A DNA stretch of 64,000 bases from Gordionus sp. m RMFG-2023. Lineage: Eukaryota > Nematomorpha > Gordioida > Chordodea > Parachordodidae. The notes under the pieces were generated by a model. The model worked only from the letters and a program-made list of their open reading frames with translations, was not told the origin of the DNA and made no database searches. The translations under genes were made by a program, and so were the position numbers. Within the stretch, counting starts at the first letter, position 1. Each line of letters begins with the position of its first letter. The DNA is taken from the NCBI RefSeq assembly GCF_954871325.1, contig NC_088777.1:50197366-50261365 (forward strand). Direction: 5' to 3'. This document shows, in pieces, positions 11,510 through 25,700 of this stretch.

Positions 11510-12140
11510 CCCTTTTAACATAATTATCGATATGGATATCAAATGAAATGGTATAAAAAGAGTTCTTTTAACTGCTATCAATCATCCCCCTCGAATCAGA
11601 AGCATAGTTTTATAGGGTTGGGATTATATTGAATTGCAATATTAAACCTCTACCAAAAAAAAAATCGTGATGAGTCTAAATGAAAGGTTTAACTTCTCTG
11701 TTTCCTAAAAAGATATGGATAAAATTTTATGTATTTTAGGCTCATACATAAATATCGACATGGATATCAAATGAAATGGTATAAAAAGAGTTCTTTTAAC
11801 TACTATCAATCATCCCCCTCGAATCAGAAGCATAGTTTTATTGGGTTGGGATTATATTGATTTACGATCTTAACCTCCTTCCTAAAAAGATATGCATGAA
11901 AAATTTTTTTTTTTTAATAATTGTTCTAGACTAATTTTTTAGAAAAACCCTTCCGTTTAACATAAATATCGACATGGATGTCAAATGAAATGGTATAAAA
12001 AGAGTTTTTTAACTACTATCAATCATCTTCCTCGAATGAGAAGCATAGTTTTATGGCGTTGGGGTTATATTGAATTACGATCTTAACCTCTTACAAAAAA
12101 AACACTTTATTCTCCGCTTCCTAAAAAAAGATATGCATGA
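11510..12140 (+). repeat. Tandem array, about 3 units of roughly 215-230 bp
   Basis: The segment CATAAATATCGACATGGAT, CAAATGAAATGGTATAAAAA, CAATCATCCCCCTCGAATCA and AAGCATAGTTTTAT recurs starting near 11519, 11748 and 11962. A weaker fourth unit may precede it near 11400. It is satellite-like, and neighbouring units are still close in sequence. Confidence 0.85.
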
Positions 12141-13374
12141 AATAATATTTTTTTTTATTGAATTTATAATACATTTCAAAATGCTAAAATATTATTTATT
12201 TTTTTCTAAAAAAAAATGTCATATATGGTTACAAAATTATATACTTATATAAAAAAAAATATAAAAAATGTCAATTCTTCTTTTTAAAATGCTTTTATAA
12301 TAATAATAAAAAAATAAATATTTTTTTTTAAAAAAAAACGCGAGGCGATGATTGGTTAAAAATAAAAAAATTTGGCGGTTTTCCATATATAATAAAATAG
12401 CACGCATTCATAAAAAGTCTGAAATTTGTACGAAAATAAAATTCTATATTTATATCTATGTAAAATAAAAATAAAAAAAGAAAGATATGAAATGAAAGAA
12501 TAGAATATTTACATGGACGTCGGGTGTCTGCATTATTAAATATATTTAAAATAATTTAAGAAAATACTTTTTAAGAGCATAAATTTGATAATAATATTAG
12601 CTTTCGAAAAATAGCAGCATTTACGCAAATCAATTAGTATTTCTATTAACTCCATTTTTTTGCTAATCGAGTAAATATTGGTGTAGTAATAGCTCAAATG
12701 ACTAAAAGACCGTAATTACATCCCAAATGGAAAGAGAAAGAGATGCGGGGAAGGGGAGTTGAAATAAGTAGTTTTTTCTGTCATTAAAAAGTCTCTTTTT
12801 TTTTGATTTTTTCAAAAAAAAAAATTTGAGCAAAATATTTTAAAAAATATTGGTTTATATTAAAAATTATATAAAAATTTTTTTTTTTGATATTCTTATG
12901 GAGAGAGTTTGTTTTATTTTTTGGTCTAAATAATTTTTCTAAACTTTACGTTTCATTTTTAAAGATTGGTTATTATTTGTATAATAAATAATCTGAAAAG
13001 ATATGAGATAACAAAAATGTTAAGTATTTGGCAAAAGAAAAAATAATTTTTTTTTTAGGATAAAAACGATAATACTTTTATAAATTTGATGGTGTATTTA
13101 AATGCTTAAAAAATGGAATGGGAAAATGGCAGTTAAGCAAGCATTTTCAATTGGTAGCTTATTGTGTTGTGTATTAAATATATTAAATTTTTTTTTTGTC
13201 GGCGAAATGCCCGAATACCAATCATAAATCGGGGAAAGCTTCGAGTGTAAAGTCCCAAAATTATTTAATTTATATGTTTTTTTTTTAAATTCTTTCGCAT
13301 ATTTGATCCTAATACTATATAAAAGGGGCATAAAAAAGGTTTAAAAAAAACTTCTTTTTAAAAAAATAATATAT
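12141..13374. other. Convergent intergenic DNA, no feature recognised
   Basis: Extremely A/T-rich, with homopolymer runs and no open frame or repeat I can place. The 3' UTR of the plexin gene on the minus strand should begin here. Confidence 0.5.
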
Positions 13375-13705
13375 TCATAGATTATTATTATTCTGTTGAA
13401 TTATTGAATGAACGGTGGTGAGTCGCTGCGCTAAATGCTTTTGCCGCGCCATCGGGTCAGAGTCGAGGGCGGCGTTGAGCTGATTTTTGTAAGGGCAAGC
13501 GTATTTAACGTATAATTGCCATATGGCGGCTTTACTGTTGAAGCCGCAATTGGGAAAAGGCTGATCCGGGTTTTGAACGTGTGGGGCAGGCGGAAAGGAA
13601 TAATGGGGCGAGGAAGACGATATATTAAGTAGAGATTCCTCTTTGAGGAATTCCCCCATCTCTTGATCGGTGACAGGGGGCAACATGCGTATGTCTTGAT
13701 AATAT
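13375..13705 (-). CDS. Plexin exon 29 (GAP C-terminus and stop)
   Basis: Acceptor TTGACAG. Encodes [20 protein letters not shown], then a Ser/Pro-rich insert, then [20 protein letters not shown] and [14 protein letters not shown], the typical plexin ending. Stop TGA at 13375-13377. Confidence 0.93.
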
Positions 13706-16700
13706 CTGTCAATGTTATACACACATATTTTAAATATCGTATTATTTAAGGTATAACTTAAAAAAAACACCCAAAAAATGCCAAATATTGTAATTAAATT
13801 TGGGTGGGGTTGGGGGAAATGAGTGTAGACTATTCAGAGTTATGTATTAAGGATAATTACAAATATATCTGAGACCTGCAGCAATACCATTTGCATAGCC
13901 CGACCCCTACGTAAAAAAAAAAATTTCGGCCCGGCCCAGATTATTTTAAAATATACGGCCCGGCCCAGGTATTTAAAATTTTCTAATACCCGAGCCGGGC
14001 CTTCGGGTCTCTGAAATATATAATTTCGAAATGCTCATTATTTTTACCTTTCGACCCATTCTTTGTAAATGGAGATATCCTTGGCGTAAAGTAGTTTGCT
14101 CGAAGGGGAATCCTTACCCAACCTCTGGTCGCAAGTAGAACAGCTGTCCATAAAGGTTTGGGCTATAACGGAAAGGCAGGCGTCTACCGTGTGAGATTTT
14201 CGGACGTCCAGAACGAAATTAGGGTTTTTTATGAGATTGACCCAGAAACGGAGAGGTAGACTTCATTTTAAAATTAGGGTTTAAACTATTTTTAAAAATG
14301 GTGTATTTTAAACTGTAATAAAAATGACTTGATAATGGAGTTGAGCTTGAATACTTAAAAGTAGTGTTGTTAAACGGCTAATATTGCCTAAGCCTTAAGA
14401 TTTTGTTAATTGATGTCTAGACCTTTGTGCCATCTATGAGCAAAATCTTCAGGCTTGCGTAATATTACACTAGATAAATATTGAGTTAGCCGTTTTTAAA
14501 AATAGGTCAAATCGAGCCGTTTAACAACACTACTTATAAGTTAGTAGGGGGAGACCGGGGTTATATTGTCCATAAAAAATTTGAAGTGCTATAAAATAAT
14601 AGATGAAGCAAATTTTACAAAATGGTTTTCTTTACATATGTCTCTTAGGAAGAAAATAAACTTTTAGTAAAAAAAAATTTTAAATTTAAGAATAATAAAA
14701 AACAACCCGGGGCACCTCTTATCCCTTCACGCGTGTTATAGTGCTTTTATTTTAAGAATTTTTAAAAATTTTTTTTATAAAAATGTTAATTCTAAGTAAA
14801 TAAATGAAAATAAATGTCATTAAATTTACCAAATTCATCTATATTATATATATCACCCAGTAGAACTTGCTGTAAACTGTCATGTAATTTTTTTAAAAAA
14901 GTCAAACATCTTTATATTGCAGATAAGTTAGCGGCTTCTAAACTTCTTATAAATTTAGTTAGATTTTTTTTTTATTCAAAATAACTCCCTGCTTAAAAAA
15001 TGGCTAATACGTACCCCGCCAAAACCTGCCCCAGGTTATTCACAATTAAAATTTAATTTCAAGATATTACATTATCAATATTTGAGTTTACTTTTATCAT
15101 TTATAAATGATATTTAGACTGAGTAACAATTTAAATTTATCAGCAAAAATGTATAAAAATAGAGCTACTTTTAAGGTATTAAATTTATATTTGCATTTAA
15201 AATGAACATATTTCTCCGAAACATTTTTAGAAAGATTAAAACCTGCCCCGGGATAACACTATACCCACACACTTTTTGTTCCAAATTATAATATCTATGA
15301 TTTATTATTAATTATACAAAAATAAACAGATAATATGTAAAGATAGTCCTTTTTTCCCACCAAATTGTATTATTTGATATATTATATCATTTTTTGATAA
15401 AAAGAAAAATATTTGGAAATGGGAAAGGCGAGTTGTGTTTTAGCTGGAAAAGAAGGAATTTAAGATTTAAGGGGGGAGGGGGGGGGGTGGAATTAGCACT
15501 CTCTATAACCTATTGCTCTTCCAGGTATGCACGACTTCGCTATCCGTGATCCCGTGTTGAAAGGCTTGATCGTCCAAAAAGTCGAACATGAATTTTATGG
15601 CCAACGGGAGCGGGCACGTTCTTTGGGTCGTCGAAAATATCGCGTCGAATAGATCATCCACGAATTTTTGAAGGGTTCCCTTTTTTAAAATAAGTAGTCG
15701 GAAGAGGGAATGGAAGAAGAAAAAAAATTCAAATCATGTAATATGTAAGAATATTGTAGAGTTAAAATGTTTAATTCTTTTTCTCTCTAGAATATTACCA
15801 TTTTATGCAATCCTACCTACATATGTGATTTTTGTAAGGTAAAAGTTAAAAAAAAAATGTTTTGTTTATTCAGATATTTTTGTTGTTAACAATTGGCTTA
15901 TAATGATTTTGAGCTCCCAATAATAGTTGTGGTTTCAAAAATTAAATTAAGGTTATTTGAAATATATTTATTACTCATTGTTATAAAATATTATAGAACT
16001 TATTTAAATATAAATGGTTTTTTTAAACGCAATAATTATCATCATTCTTGTACCTTAGTTGCCAGCAGCCTAGTGAGGTAAATCTCGCTGACCATTTTGC
16101 CGCGAAGTTCGTTGCCGCCATTGTCCCCGGCTGAACTGTTCGATTTTTTTCCGGAAAACCCTGTCTTGACCTTAATTCGATCACCTGACTTCCCGTCAGG
16201 GTCGATCATGTCCAGCGAAGGCTTAACCAGGTGCCACAACTTGTAGGCGTCGGAGGAATCGTTATTAGAACGGTTATTTTTGCCGTTATTTTGGTTGTTA
16301 GGATTTATCAGGTAATTATTGCCATATTTAGGCGAACCTTTGTGGTTATTGTTTTGAAGGATATGATTATTGATGAGCCGATGCTTCTGAGGGAATGAAG
16401 GCGAATTTACGTTACGGTGGCCGTTTGTGAGGGAAACAGATCCTAGGAAACTTTTGGAGGAACCGTTGGAGATGTTGGTGTCGATCGACGGGTGGCTAGG
16501 TTGAAGGGCAAGGGTTGACTCGTTAGGAACCTAAAGGAAGGTGTTTTAAAAAAGATTTTTATATCTGAAGGGATCTAATCTCTTCGAAAATTAATAGCAT
16601 CGATTAGAGATAGATTTTCGATGGTTTGGACATCTATCAGTGAAATCTGGACGCTTTATGTAATATTTTTCGGGGGGGGGGGGGTTAAAATATTGGTTTT

Positions 16701-19700
16701 TAAAAAATGGACTCAAGTCGAGACATTTTTTATCAAACGATCCGAAATCATCATTTTGGTGGATTCGAGGGAATGCTTCGGAAGAAGTATCTCTCCTTAT
16801 TTTTCGCCCATCTGGATACCGGGCCTCTCCTTTACAAAATGACAGGCGACTTAATAACATAAAACGTCGTTCGTTACTTTTTTTAAAACGAGTTATACCT
16901 TTCGTGAAACGAGTAATATTTTAAAAGGAAAAAAAAATTTGGCCGAGTTTTCAGGTTCAAAATCATGGACGTTAGGATTAAAAACCGCCCAATGCAGACC
17001 TCCCGACTCTATCATACTTTATTGTCTAAAAAACGACTCTGCTCATCGATTGGTTTTGGGAACAAATAATAAGCCTATACCAACTCCTATTATTTGGACC
17101 ATTTTTATGCCCCTTCCCAACCTGAGCCAGCCCCGGGTTTTGGGTCAAGGTTCATGTCTCCAAAATATATCAAAGTGAAGAAATTATTAATAGAGTCAAT
17201 CAATTAATATTCTGCGGGACTTGACGGGTCTCATCAACTTTTAAAAAAATAAGTCCATGATCATTAGCATAGCCGCCTTAAAACCGCGTTGTAACAATTG
17301 AACTTGCATATATAGCCCGAGTAAGAACGATAGTCAAAATCAAAATTTTTTCCCGGCGAATCAGAAATGTATACTTATTTTGACGAGAGAGGTAATGCAG
17401 GCATTTTCCGTTAGTTTGATAAAAAATATGTTAAAGAAGTATATTATAATCAATGGCATTAATACTATAGACTGGGCAATCGTAATGCTGAACAAATTTG
17501 AAGTGGCAAAAATGGAAGTGACTGGTGGCCATTAAGAAATATACGATAATTTCATGAATTTCAAATATATTTTAAAATATGTTTTATATTTATAATATTT
17601 AAAAACCATTTATATTATATCCCAAATTATTATTTACTTATACGTTTTACTAGATGAATAAAAAAAACCTTTATAGAAGCAAGTAAATTATGGTTATACT
17701 GTCTTGATTATTGCTTAATGAATACCTTTAAGATTTATTTAGAGTAAGTTAGCGTAAATATTTTTTATAGTGAAAAGAACAGATTAAGCATTTACAGAGC
17801 AAATAGAGGTGATGTTTAATACTTTGTGAATATTATTAAGATATTTAAACTAAACAAGTTTAAATAAATACTTTTTATAGTGATAATAAGAATATAATTA
17901 AAATATTTTCTGCTCTTTATTAACATTTGCAGTTTTTACTCAATGAATATCTTTAAGATTTTATACAAACTAATCAATATATTTTTTTTTAAAACTGTAT
18001 AGTAATAGTTTAAAATTTTGTACCCTTTTTATTAAAATTTGCAGTGAAGTAAGGATTTATTGTTTTCCTTATTACTTAATTAATTAATATCTTTAAGATT
18101 TTTCAAATTTTATTTAGACTAATCAAGTTAGAATGAATATATTTTTTATAATAATTCAATTAAATGTTTTTTAGAGGAAAGATATATTATATAATCTTGA
18201 ATTGACTTATATTTTCATCTATATTTTTTATTACTAAAAATATTTACCCACCAAAGAGTGTAATATTTCATGTGATTTTAAAATCTATTACAAAATTTAA
18301 TATATTTTTTATATTTTAAGAAAATGCTAATATATTTCAGTGATTTGGTTGTAACCAAAAATATTGTTTGGCATGCAAAACTTCTCATCATAAGTATATG
18401 ATACCTCAAATTAAATAATTTGATTACTAATTTTTGTCAGACTTAAATATAAAAATATTTATTATATGAAGATACAACATGTATTATTAATCTATTTTCC
18501 TTTGTAAAAAAATTATTTATGGCGGATTTCCTATGAAGAATACAATGGACCCATGCTTTGAAAAGAGTTGACTTCAACAAAGTTCAAAGAATTTTACACC
18601 AAATTCATTTATTTCCATCAGCTACAAGTTATATTCTATTGAGAAAGGGAGCAATACCATCATTTGTTGATATTCCTAAACATTTTCAAAATGCTGATTT
18701 CCTAGAATTGGGCCAGATTAATTCAAAAATACATGAATAATTTTTTTTATATAGAAATCAATCAAGCCACGGTGATCAAAAAAATCATCCATGTCAAATG
18801 TAAGCCTTGAAACATTAAACATTTTAAGTCCTGTATATGAATATCCTTTAATTAACAAGATTAATGAGGCTGAACATAATTATTTTGAAAGTTTTGGCAC
18901 AATAAAATAAGAGGATCTATTATTAAAAATAGATTGACAAGAAAGATACAAAAAAAATTAAATATGGCCAAAAAAAAATAATTAATGAAAAAAAATAGAG
19001 AAATATTATGTTTAAAAGTCTGTAATTAAATCATTGAAAGATAAAGACATGATATATGGGTGAAGGTCAAGATATTGTCGAAGGATTATTTACAGGTCTC
19101 CCTTTTACATTTGTCAAAACTCAACTTGCCAGTGGTGGGAGTCAAAAATCCACGGGAAATTAAATATGAAAAAAATTTTAAACAATTTGCTTTCACTATA
19201 TTATTTTTACTCTCCAAAAGATCTATCGTTTTTAAAGAGCAGTTGCTATTGCTGATATAAATAATGCTCCTGTTGCAATTGGAAAAGACTCCGACATTGC
19301 AATTCCATTGCCTAATTCCACATAACCATATTCTGTTTTATGTTATTTTATCTATAATGTGAGCGGTTTATGGATTTTGATTGGAGACGTTTAATTTTTT
19401 AAATAAAATAAAAGATATTAATAAGGCCTAATATTTGAATTGCAGCTCCAGTTTCTTAAAATGATTCAGATGGCTAACAAAAATGGCTCTTTAAAAACGA
19501 TAAGCTTTCAGAGGGTAAAAAATATATAGCGGAAGCTATTCGTTTAAAATTTATTTAATATTTAATTTTCCGTGTGGATTTTTGACTCCACAACCGGCAA
19601 GTTGAGTTTTCACAAATGTAAGAGGGAGACCTGGTAATCCTTCGACAATATCTTGACCTACACCCATATATCATGTCTTTATCTTTCAATGATTTAATTA

Positions 19701-22700
19701 CAGACTTTTAAACATAATATTTCTCTATTTTATTTTCATTAATTATTTTTTTTGGCCAAATTTAATTTTTTTTGTACCTTTCTTGTCAATCTATTTTTAA
19801 TAATTAGAACCTCTTTTTTATTGTGTTAAAATTTTCAAAATAATTCTGTTCAGCCTTATTAGTCTTGCTAATTATAGGATATTCATATACAGAGCTTAAA
19901 ATGCTTGATGTTTCAAAGGCTTACAATGGGCGTAGATGATATTTGTTGATCACCGTGGCTTGATTGATTTCTATATAAAAAAATGAATCATGTATTTTTG
20001 AATAAATCTGGCCCAATTCTAGAAAACTTACATGTTATAATTTATTGTCAGTTTTTATGTTACTTTTTGAAGATGTTTAGAAAAATCAAAAAGTGATGGT
20101 TATAACTTGTAGCTGTTGGAAATAAATGAATTTGGTGTAAAATTCTTTGAACTTAGTTGAAGTCAACTCTCTTCAAAGCATGGATCCATTGTATTCTTCA
20201 TAGGAAATCTGCCATAAATAATTTTTTAACAAAATAAAATAGATTAATGCTATAAGTTGCATCTTCATATAATAAATATTTTTATATTTTAGTCTGACAA
20301 AAAAGAAATCAATTATTTAATTTGAGATATCATATACTTATGATAAAGAAGTTTTGCTTCCTGAACTATATTTTTGGTTACAGCCATATGCACTGCAATA
20401 TATTACAATTTTGTAACAGATTTCAAAATCACATGAAAAATATTTAATTCAAAATGATAAAGTATTTTTACTATAAAATTAACTGGATAAAATTGATAAT
20501 TCTGATATTATACTCTCTGGTAGGTAAATCTTTTAAGTAATAAAAAAAAATATAAATTAAAATATAAGTCATTTCAAGATTATATAATATATCTTTCCTC
20601 ACTTTGATTTTTGTTATTTGAATATATAAACAAAAAAATATTAAATTAAATTCTTATAATAAAAATATTCATTCTAACTTGATTAGTCTTAAAACTAAAT
20701 AAATTTGAAAAATCTTAAAGATATTCATCAAGTAATAAAGAAAACAATAAATCCTTACTTCTCTGAAAATTTTAAACAATATTCTTATTACTATACACTT
20801 TTTATTTTTATATTGATTAGATATAAAATCTTAAAAGATATTCATTAAGTAAAAAAAAATGCAAATATTAATAAAGAGCAAAAAATATTTAATTATATTC
20901 TTATCATCACTATAAAAAGTATTTATTCTTAATTAATTAGTCTAAATAAATCTTAATAGTATTCATCAAGTATTAAACATCACCGTTATTTGCTCTGTAA
21001 AATGTTAATAAAGAGAAGAATTTAATCATGTTCTTATCACTATAAACAGTATTTACGCTAACTTGATTACTCTAAATAAATCTTAAAGATATTCATTAAG
21101 CAATAATCAAGACAGTATTAACCATAATTTACTTGCTCTAAAAATGTTTTTTTTATTCATCTAGTAAAACGTATAATTAAATAATAATTTGGGATATAAT
21201 ATTTTTGTATTTATGTATTATAAATATAAAACATAATTAAAATATACCTGAAATTTATGAAATTTTCATATATTTCTTTGGTAATAGGTCCATACACAAA
21301 ATGTTTCACTAGTCACTTCAAATTTGATTTTAGCATTGCGATCGGCTGTATATAGTATTAATGTCATTGATATATAAATCACCTGCAGGCCCGACCCTAA
21401 GCCTTATTAAAACCAGGATTGGCCGAAAATTTTTCGGGCAATAGGTACCTCTGCAGGTCTTTGATATATATATATATATTTTAAAAAAATGCATGAAAAT
21501 AAAAGATTTTGGCATTTTTAGATAAAATTTGATCATAGATCTCTATTCGTTCTTCCTTTTCATTCAAACTCCTGTATTTACAAAGGAGTACTACTTTACA
21601 ACGATCATCGTTCCAAACTCAAAGAAATTATTTTTTCAATCACAGAAATGAGCTGTTCAGATTTTGTACCGTTATTAATACAAATTTTATTTTAAAAAAA
21701 AAACCATATTTAAAAATATAACATAACCCCATATCTCCCATAACCTTTCCCATTTACATATCTAACTTGAAATTAACGCTCCACTTTAATTATTGGTATT
21801 TAAAAAGTTAAAAGCAAGAGTTTTCAAGGAAAATATAGTTAAATAATATGAAAAATAAATTCTAATTATGTTTTCCCCTAATTGAAAATGTGACAGGCAA
21901 ATTATTATTTCTTAAAATAATATAATATATATTCTCCTAATTTCCTTGTAATGTTGGGAAAAATTAGATATGTCACTCCAATTCTCAGCCAAATATTATA
22001 TACATAAAAAACGTAACTTTTAAGACGATACTTTCACAAAAATACATTAACATATTTGCCTAGCTCTTAGCTGTTTTTTTTATCTTAGTCCCTTAAATAT
22101 CACAAATATGAAATTGACGTAATTAAGTAGTAGATTATGTGGTGAACGTCAAAGGTGGTATTTAAAATAAAAAGACTATAACCAAAGATCGTTTTTTTAA
22201 CTGGATCTCCGGTCTTTCGACGTCTTCAGTCTAGAATTTTGACCTTCGCTAGGTTATTAGCATATCAAGATGTTAGAATAATGAGATAGAATAAAAAGAT
22301 GATTTATTCATCATATAATATATATACCCTGTAATGCTTAAGAGTGTTCAGCCTTTTCCAGTTGCCCTCAACTTGAGATGTTTGGTCTTCGTCCTTGAGC
22401 ATAAGTCTGCCGTGAACACCGGTTATCCATTCTTTAGATTAAGGTTTCGTGAAAAAAATAATATTTATAAGTTATTCTAAAAAAATTCAGCTAAAAAAGC
22501 CAAATTTTAGTCCTAATTCTTGCGTCATTCTAGCCCCCCCCTCCGTTAAGATTACTTTTTCACAATGTTGTAAACGAATGCGTTCAATTTTAAGAAAAAA
22601 AAGGGACTATTTTTTAATCAGCTGTTTCCTTTATCAAATTTGAATTTTTCTTTATAACCAGCCATTATTCTTGTCCTATACAATGATTTATTAATTTGAA

Positions 22701-25700
22701 TATTTTTATTTATAGATTAGCGTAAGCTTGGATAATTGTTATTTCATCATCATTAAATGATTCTGAATTTTCACAATCAGATAAATTTACACATTAGCAT
22801 GGCCCAAATATAATAAATACTTTACAGGTAACATCTAAACTAATTCTATCCTACCAAAAAGTATATAATATCAGTTTCAAAATCTTCAAGTTCTAATTTA
22901 AAGAGATACATTGATTGTAATATTTATTATTTGATATAATATAACAACTATAAGCATCCTACGAATAATATATTTTTAGATCGTTGTATTTCATAAACTT
23001 TTATTTATTTATTAAGTGTGATTATCTGAAAAATTTCGCTTATTATTTTAAGTTTTTATCAAGGGGTTTATAATTTTAGTATAGTTGAACATAATTTAAA
23101 AAGTATGACATAAATATTATATATATTTAAATTAATAATTAAATTTTATATGTCATATAAAAAGAAAGTTTTAAATATATTAAAAATTAACGAGAAATTT
23201 TTAATATACATTTTTTTTTATTTACTTAAAAACTATTTATTTTAAACATAGCTAATATATTGGGCTAAAAAATATATATTTATTAATTTATGTTAAAATA
23301 AATATTGAATAAAATTTCAAAAAAAATTATTCATAAAGTTACGAAAGAACGTGAACACGTTCGATTTTTGTCAAATGAACGCTAAACGCGTTCGATTTTT
23401 GTCAAATGAACGCTGAACGCGTTAGATAACGCTGAACGCTTTCGATTTTTTTAGAGATGTTTACAGCACTACTTTTTCATCTTCGTTCGAAACGGTCGGG
23501 AGAAAAAAAAATCGCGACGTTAAAATATAGGCAACAAATTGACAATACGCGTTTTAAAAGCTGTGATACTATTTTTTTTAAAAAATACTGAGCAAAGTGA
23601 ATTAGAGTGTTTATAAATATTATAAGCTATATTTTGCAAATAAATGTTAGGCAATGTGAAACGATAACAATTATTAGTGAGGGGTGAAGACATATTACTT
23701 AAAAAATAAGTGGCAGATGTCACGAATAAGGATGATAAATTAAAAGGCTAAAACCGTACACACGGAAAGACCACATCATTAGGAATAAAGTAGATATTCC
23801 AATGAGCTTTAAATTACTACCAACTTTTTTCTAAAAAAAAATTAACTTTTTCTTTCAAAGAAAACACTAATCAGCTGTTCTAAATAACTCCCTCCAAAAA
23901 AAGTTTTTAATGGCGAATTTTGTCTCCTATCTTTTAAACATTTTGTGCGTTTTATGGAGATCGAACTAACCCCATAAACACAACGAACGATAAGAACAAA
24001 CCTTTAATACTCTTAGAAAAAGTTATATATATATTTTTTTAGAGGTAAACCTAATTGCAAATCGTTCAAATCCGGTTTACAACTATCGGGCAAATTCTTG
24101 TAAGCCTGATCAAGGATTTTCTCCTTAACCTGAGTCACCGTATCCACGTCTAGAACTTTGACCATAAGTTCCATATCTTTGCAATGATCGAAATCAGAGG
24201 TTTCTTCTTGAACTGCAACCACGGCTCTAATAGACTTGATTGTATATTTTTTTTATTTTTAATATTAAATTGATTGACATGAGATAATAAACAAGATGGT
24301 TAAAATAGCTTAGTCACATAGATAACAATATAAAAAAAGTCATAATGTCTCAAAAAATGTGAACATTTAAAACGACATAGTGTTTTCTATATACATTTAT
24401 TTTACAAATTTTTAGGAGGGCATATTTAAAAAAAAAGAAGTCCTTGTGGATATATAAAGAATACAAGTAGCGAAGAATTAATTTATCGACAAAAAAAAAT
24501 TCACATTGTCAAGACGATTGAAATAAAATAAAAATGACAAAAATGGTATAAGAAAAAAGAAAGATGGTTAAAAAAAAAATTTTGCGCCAATAGAAAGTAG
24601 GGAGATTTTCGTTTTCGCTGGTGCGGGGAACAGGAGCATGATTATAAAAAAAAATATAATTTTACCAAAGTTTGGTATTCCACGTGGCAACGTAGCAGCT
24701 TTTCCTCGCTGAGAGAATACTTTGCCTCACTGGTGATTTGATCTATCGGACCTTTGTAGGCTTGTTGTTTTATGGCTCTGAACAGCAAGAATAAATGTTC
24801 GCCAGCACACTCCTAATAAAAATAGCAGAGTTGTTAAAAGATACTTTTTAAATGGATCTAGATACAGATACATCGTCTAAAATAATATCTAGATTACAGA
24901 TAATTTAACCAAAAATCTATCTAGATACAGATACCACATTTTTATATCTAGATACAGGATCTTTAACAACTCTGAAAAATAGTAAATGAATGGATAACGT
25001 AATACATTTATTCTTGTTCCTTTTTTCAAATACAGAATTGTCCTCCTTCAATCTAGTTAGGATATCGGGGATACAATATTTTTGTCACCACGTATACGAA
25101 AAAATGGTGGCATCACGTGACTAAAAGGGTTATCCGAGATCAATGAAGGCCCACCCGTGAAGAATTTTAAAAATGGGGTTTTGGGCCCGATCCTAACCCC
25201 TCCCCCTCTTAACAGTTTATCGCGAAAGATAATTCATGAATAAAATATTTTAAAAATTTCAGGATGGCGCCATAGTTAGATAAAAATATTCGGCGCGGAT
25301 TCTTTCCTTTCATGTTTATATAGATTTAAGTTTAACATTATATCGGACATGTCCATTCCTGTTTTTTTCCATTATCTAATTCATATATAAAAAGTGTGCC
25401 AAAACTAAATATATTGTTAGGGTCAAATGTGTTTTTTCCCTGCAAATGTATTATTTTTTTTTTACAACTTTAAAACTAAATCATATTTTGAGCGCCTTTT
25501 ATTTTTAAAATTTAAAGAATCGGATTTTTACCGGAAATACTATTCTGTCATGTTTGGAAAGACATTAGCCTTTTAATCATTTATAATTTAGATTTAAAAA
25601 AAAATATATAAGTTTAAAAGTTGACGGAAAAAATTGTTCGAAATTCATAAGAGTTAAAGTATTCTAAACATGCTTAAAATACATTTCCGGTAAAATAAAA

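Larger units (their letters stand above)
16531..22327. other. Plexin intron 25, 5.8 kb, mostly transposon-derived
   Basis: The largest internal plexin intron. It holds a G-run (about 16674-16683), a family B-like fragment near 16610-16660, the roughly 3.9 kb inverted repeat at 17446-21377, and a family G MITE at 21380-21463. No exon-like plexin sequence was found in it. Confidence 0.7.

Noticed and set aside
16591-16860. 89-aa minus-strand frame in plexin intron 25
   Set aside because: It does not match the missing Rho-binding segment, which was found at 22328-22431. It overlaps a G-run and a family B fragment.
18558-19260. 60- and 66-aa frames as possible genes
   Set aside because: They lie in the left arm of the giant inverted repeat and are broken up in its mirror copy; treated as remnants of an element.
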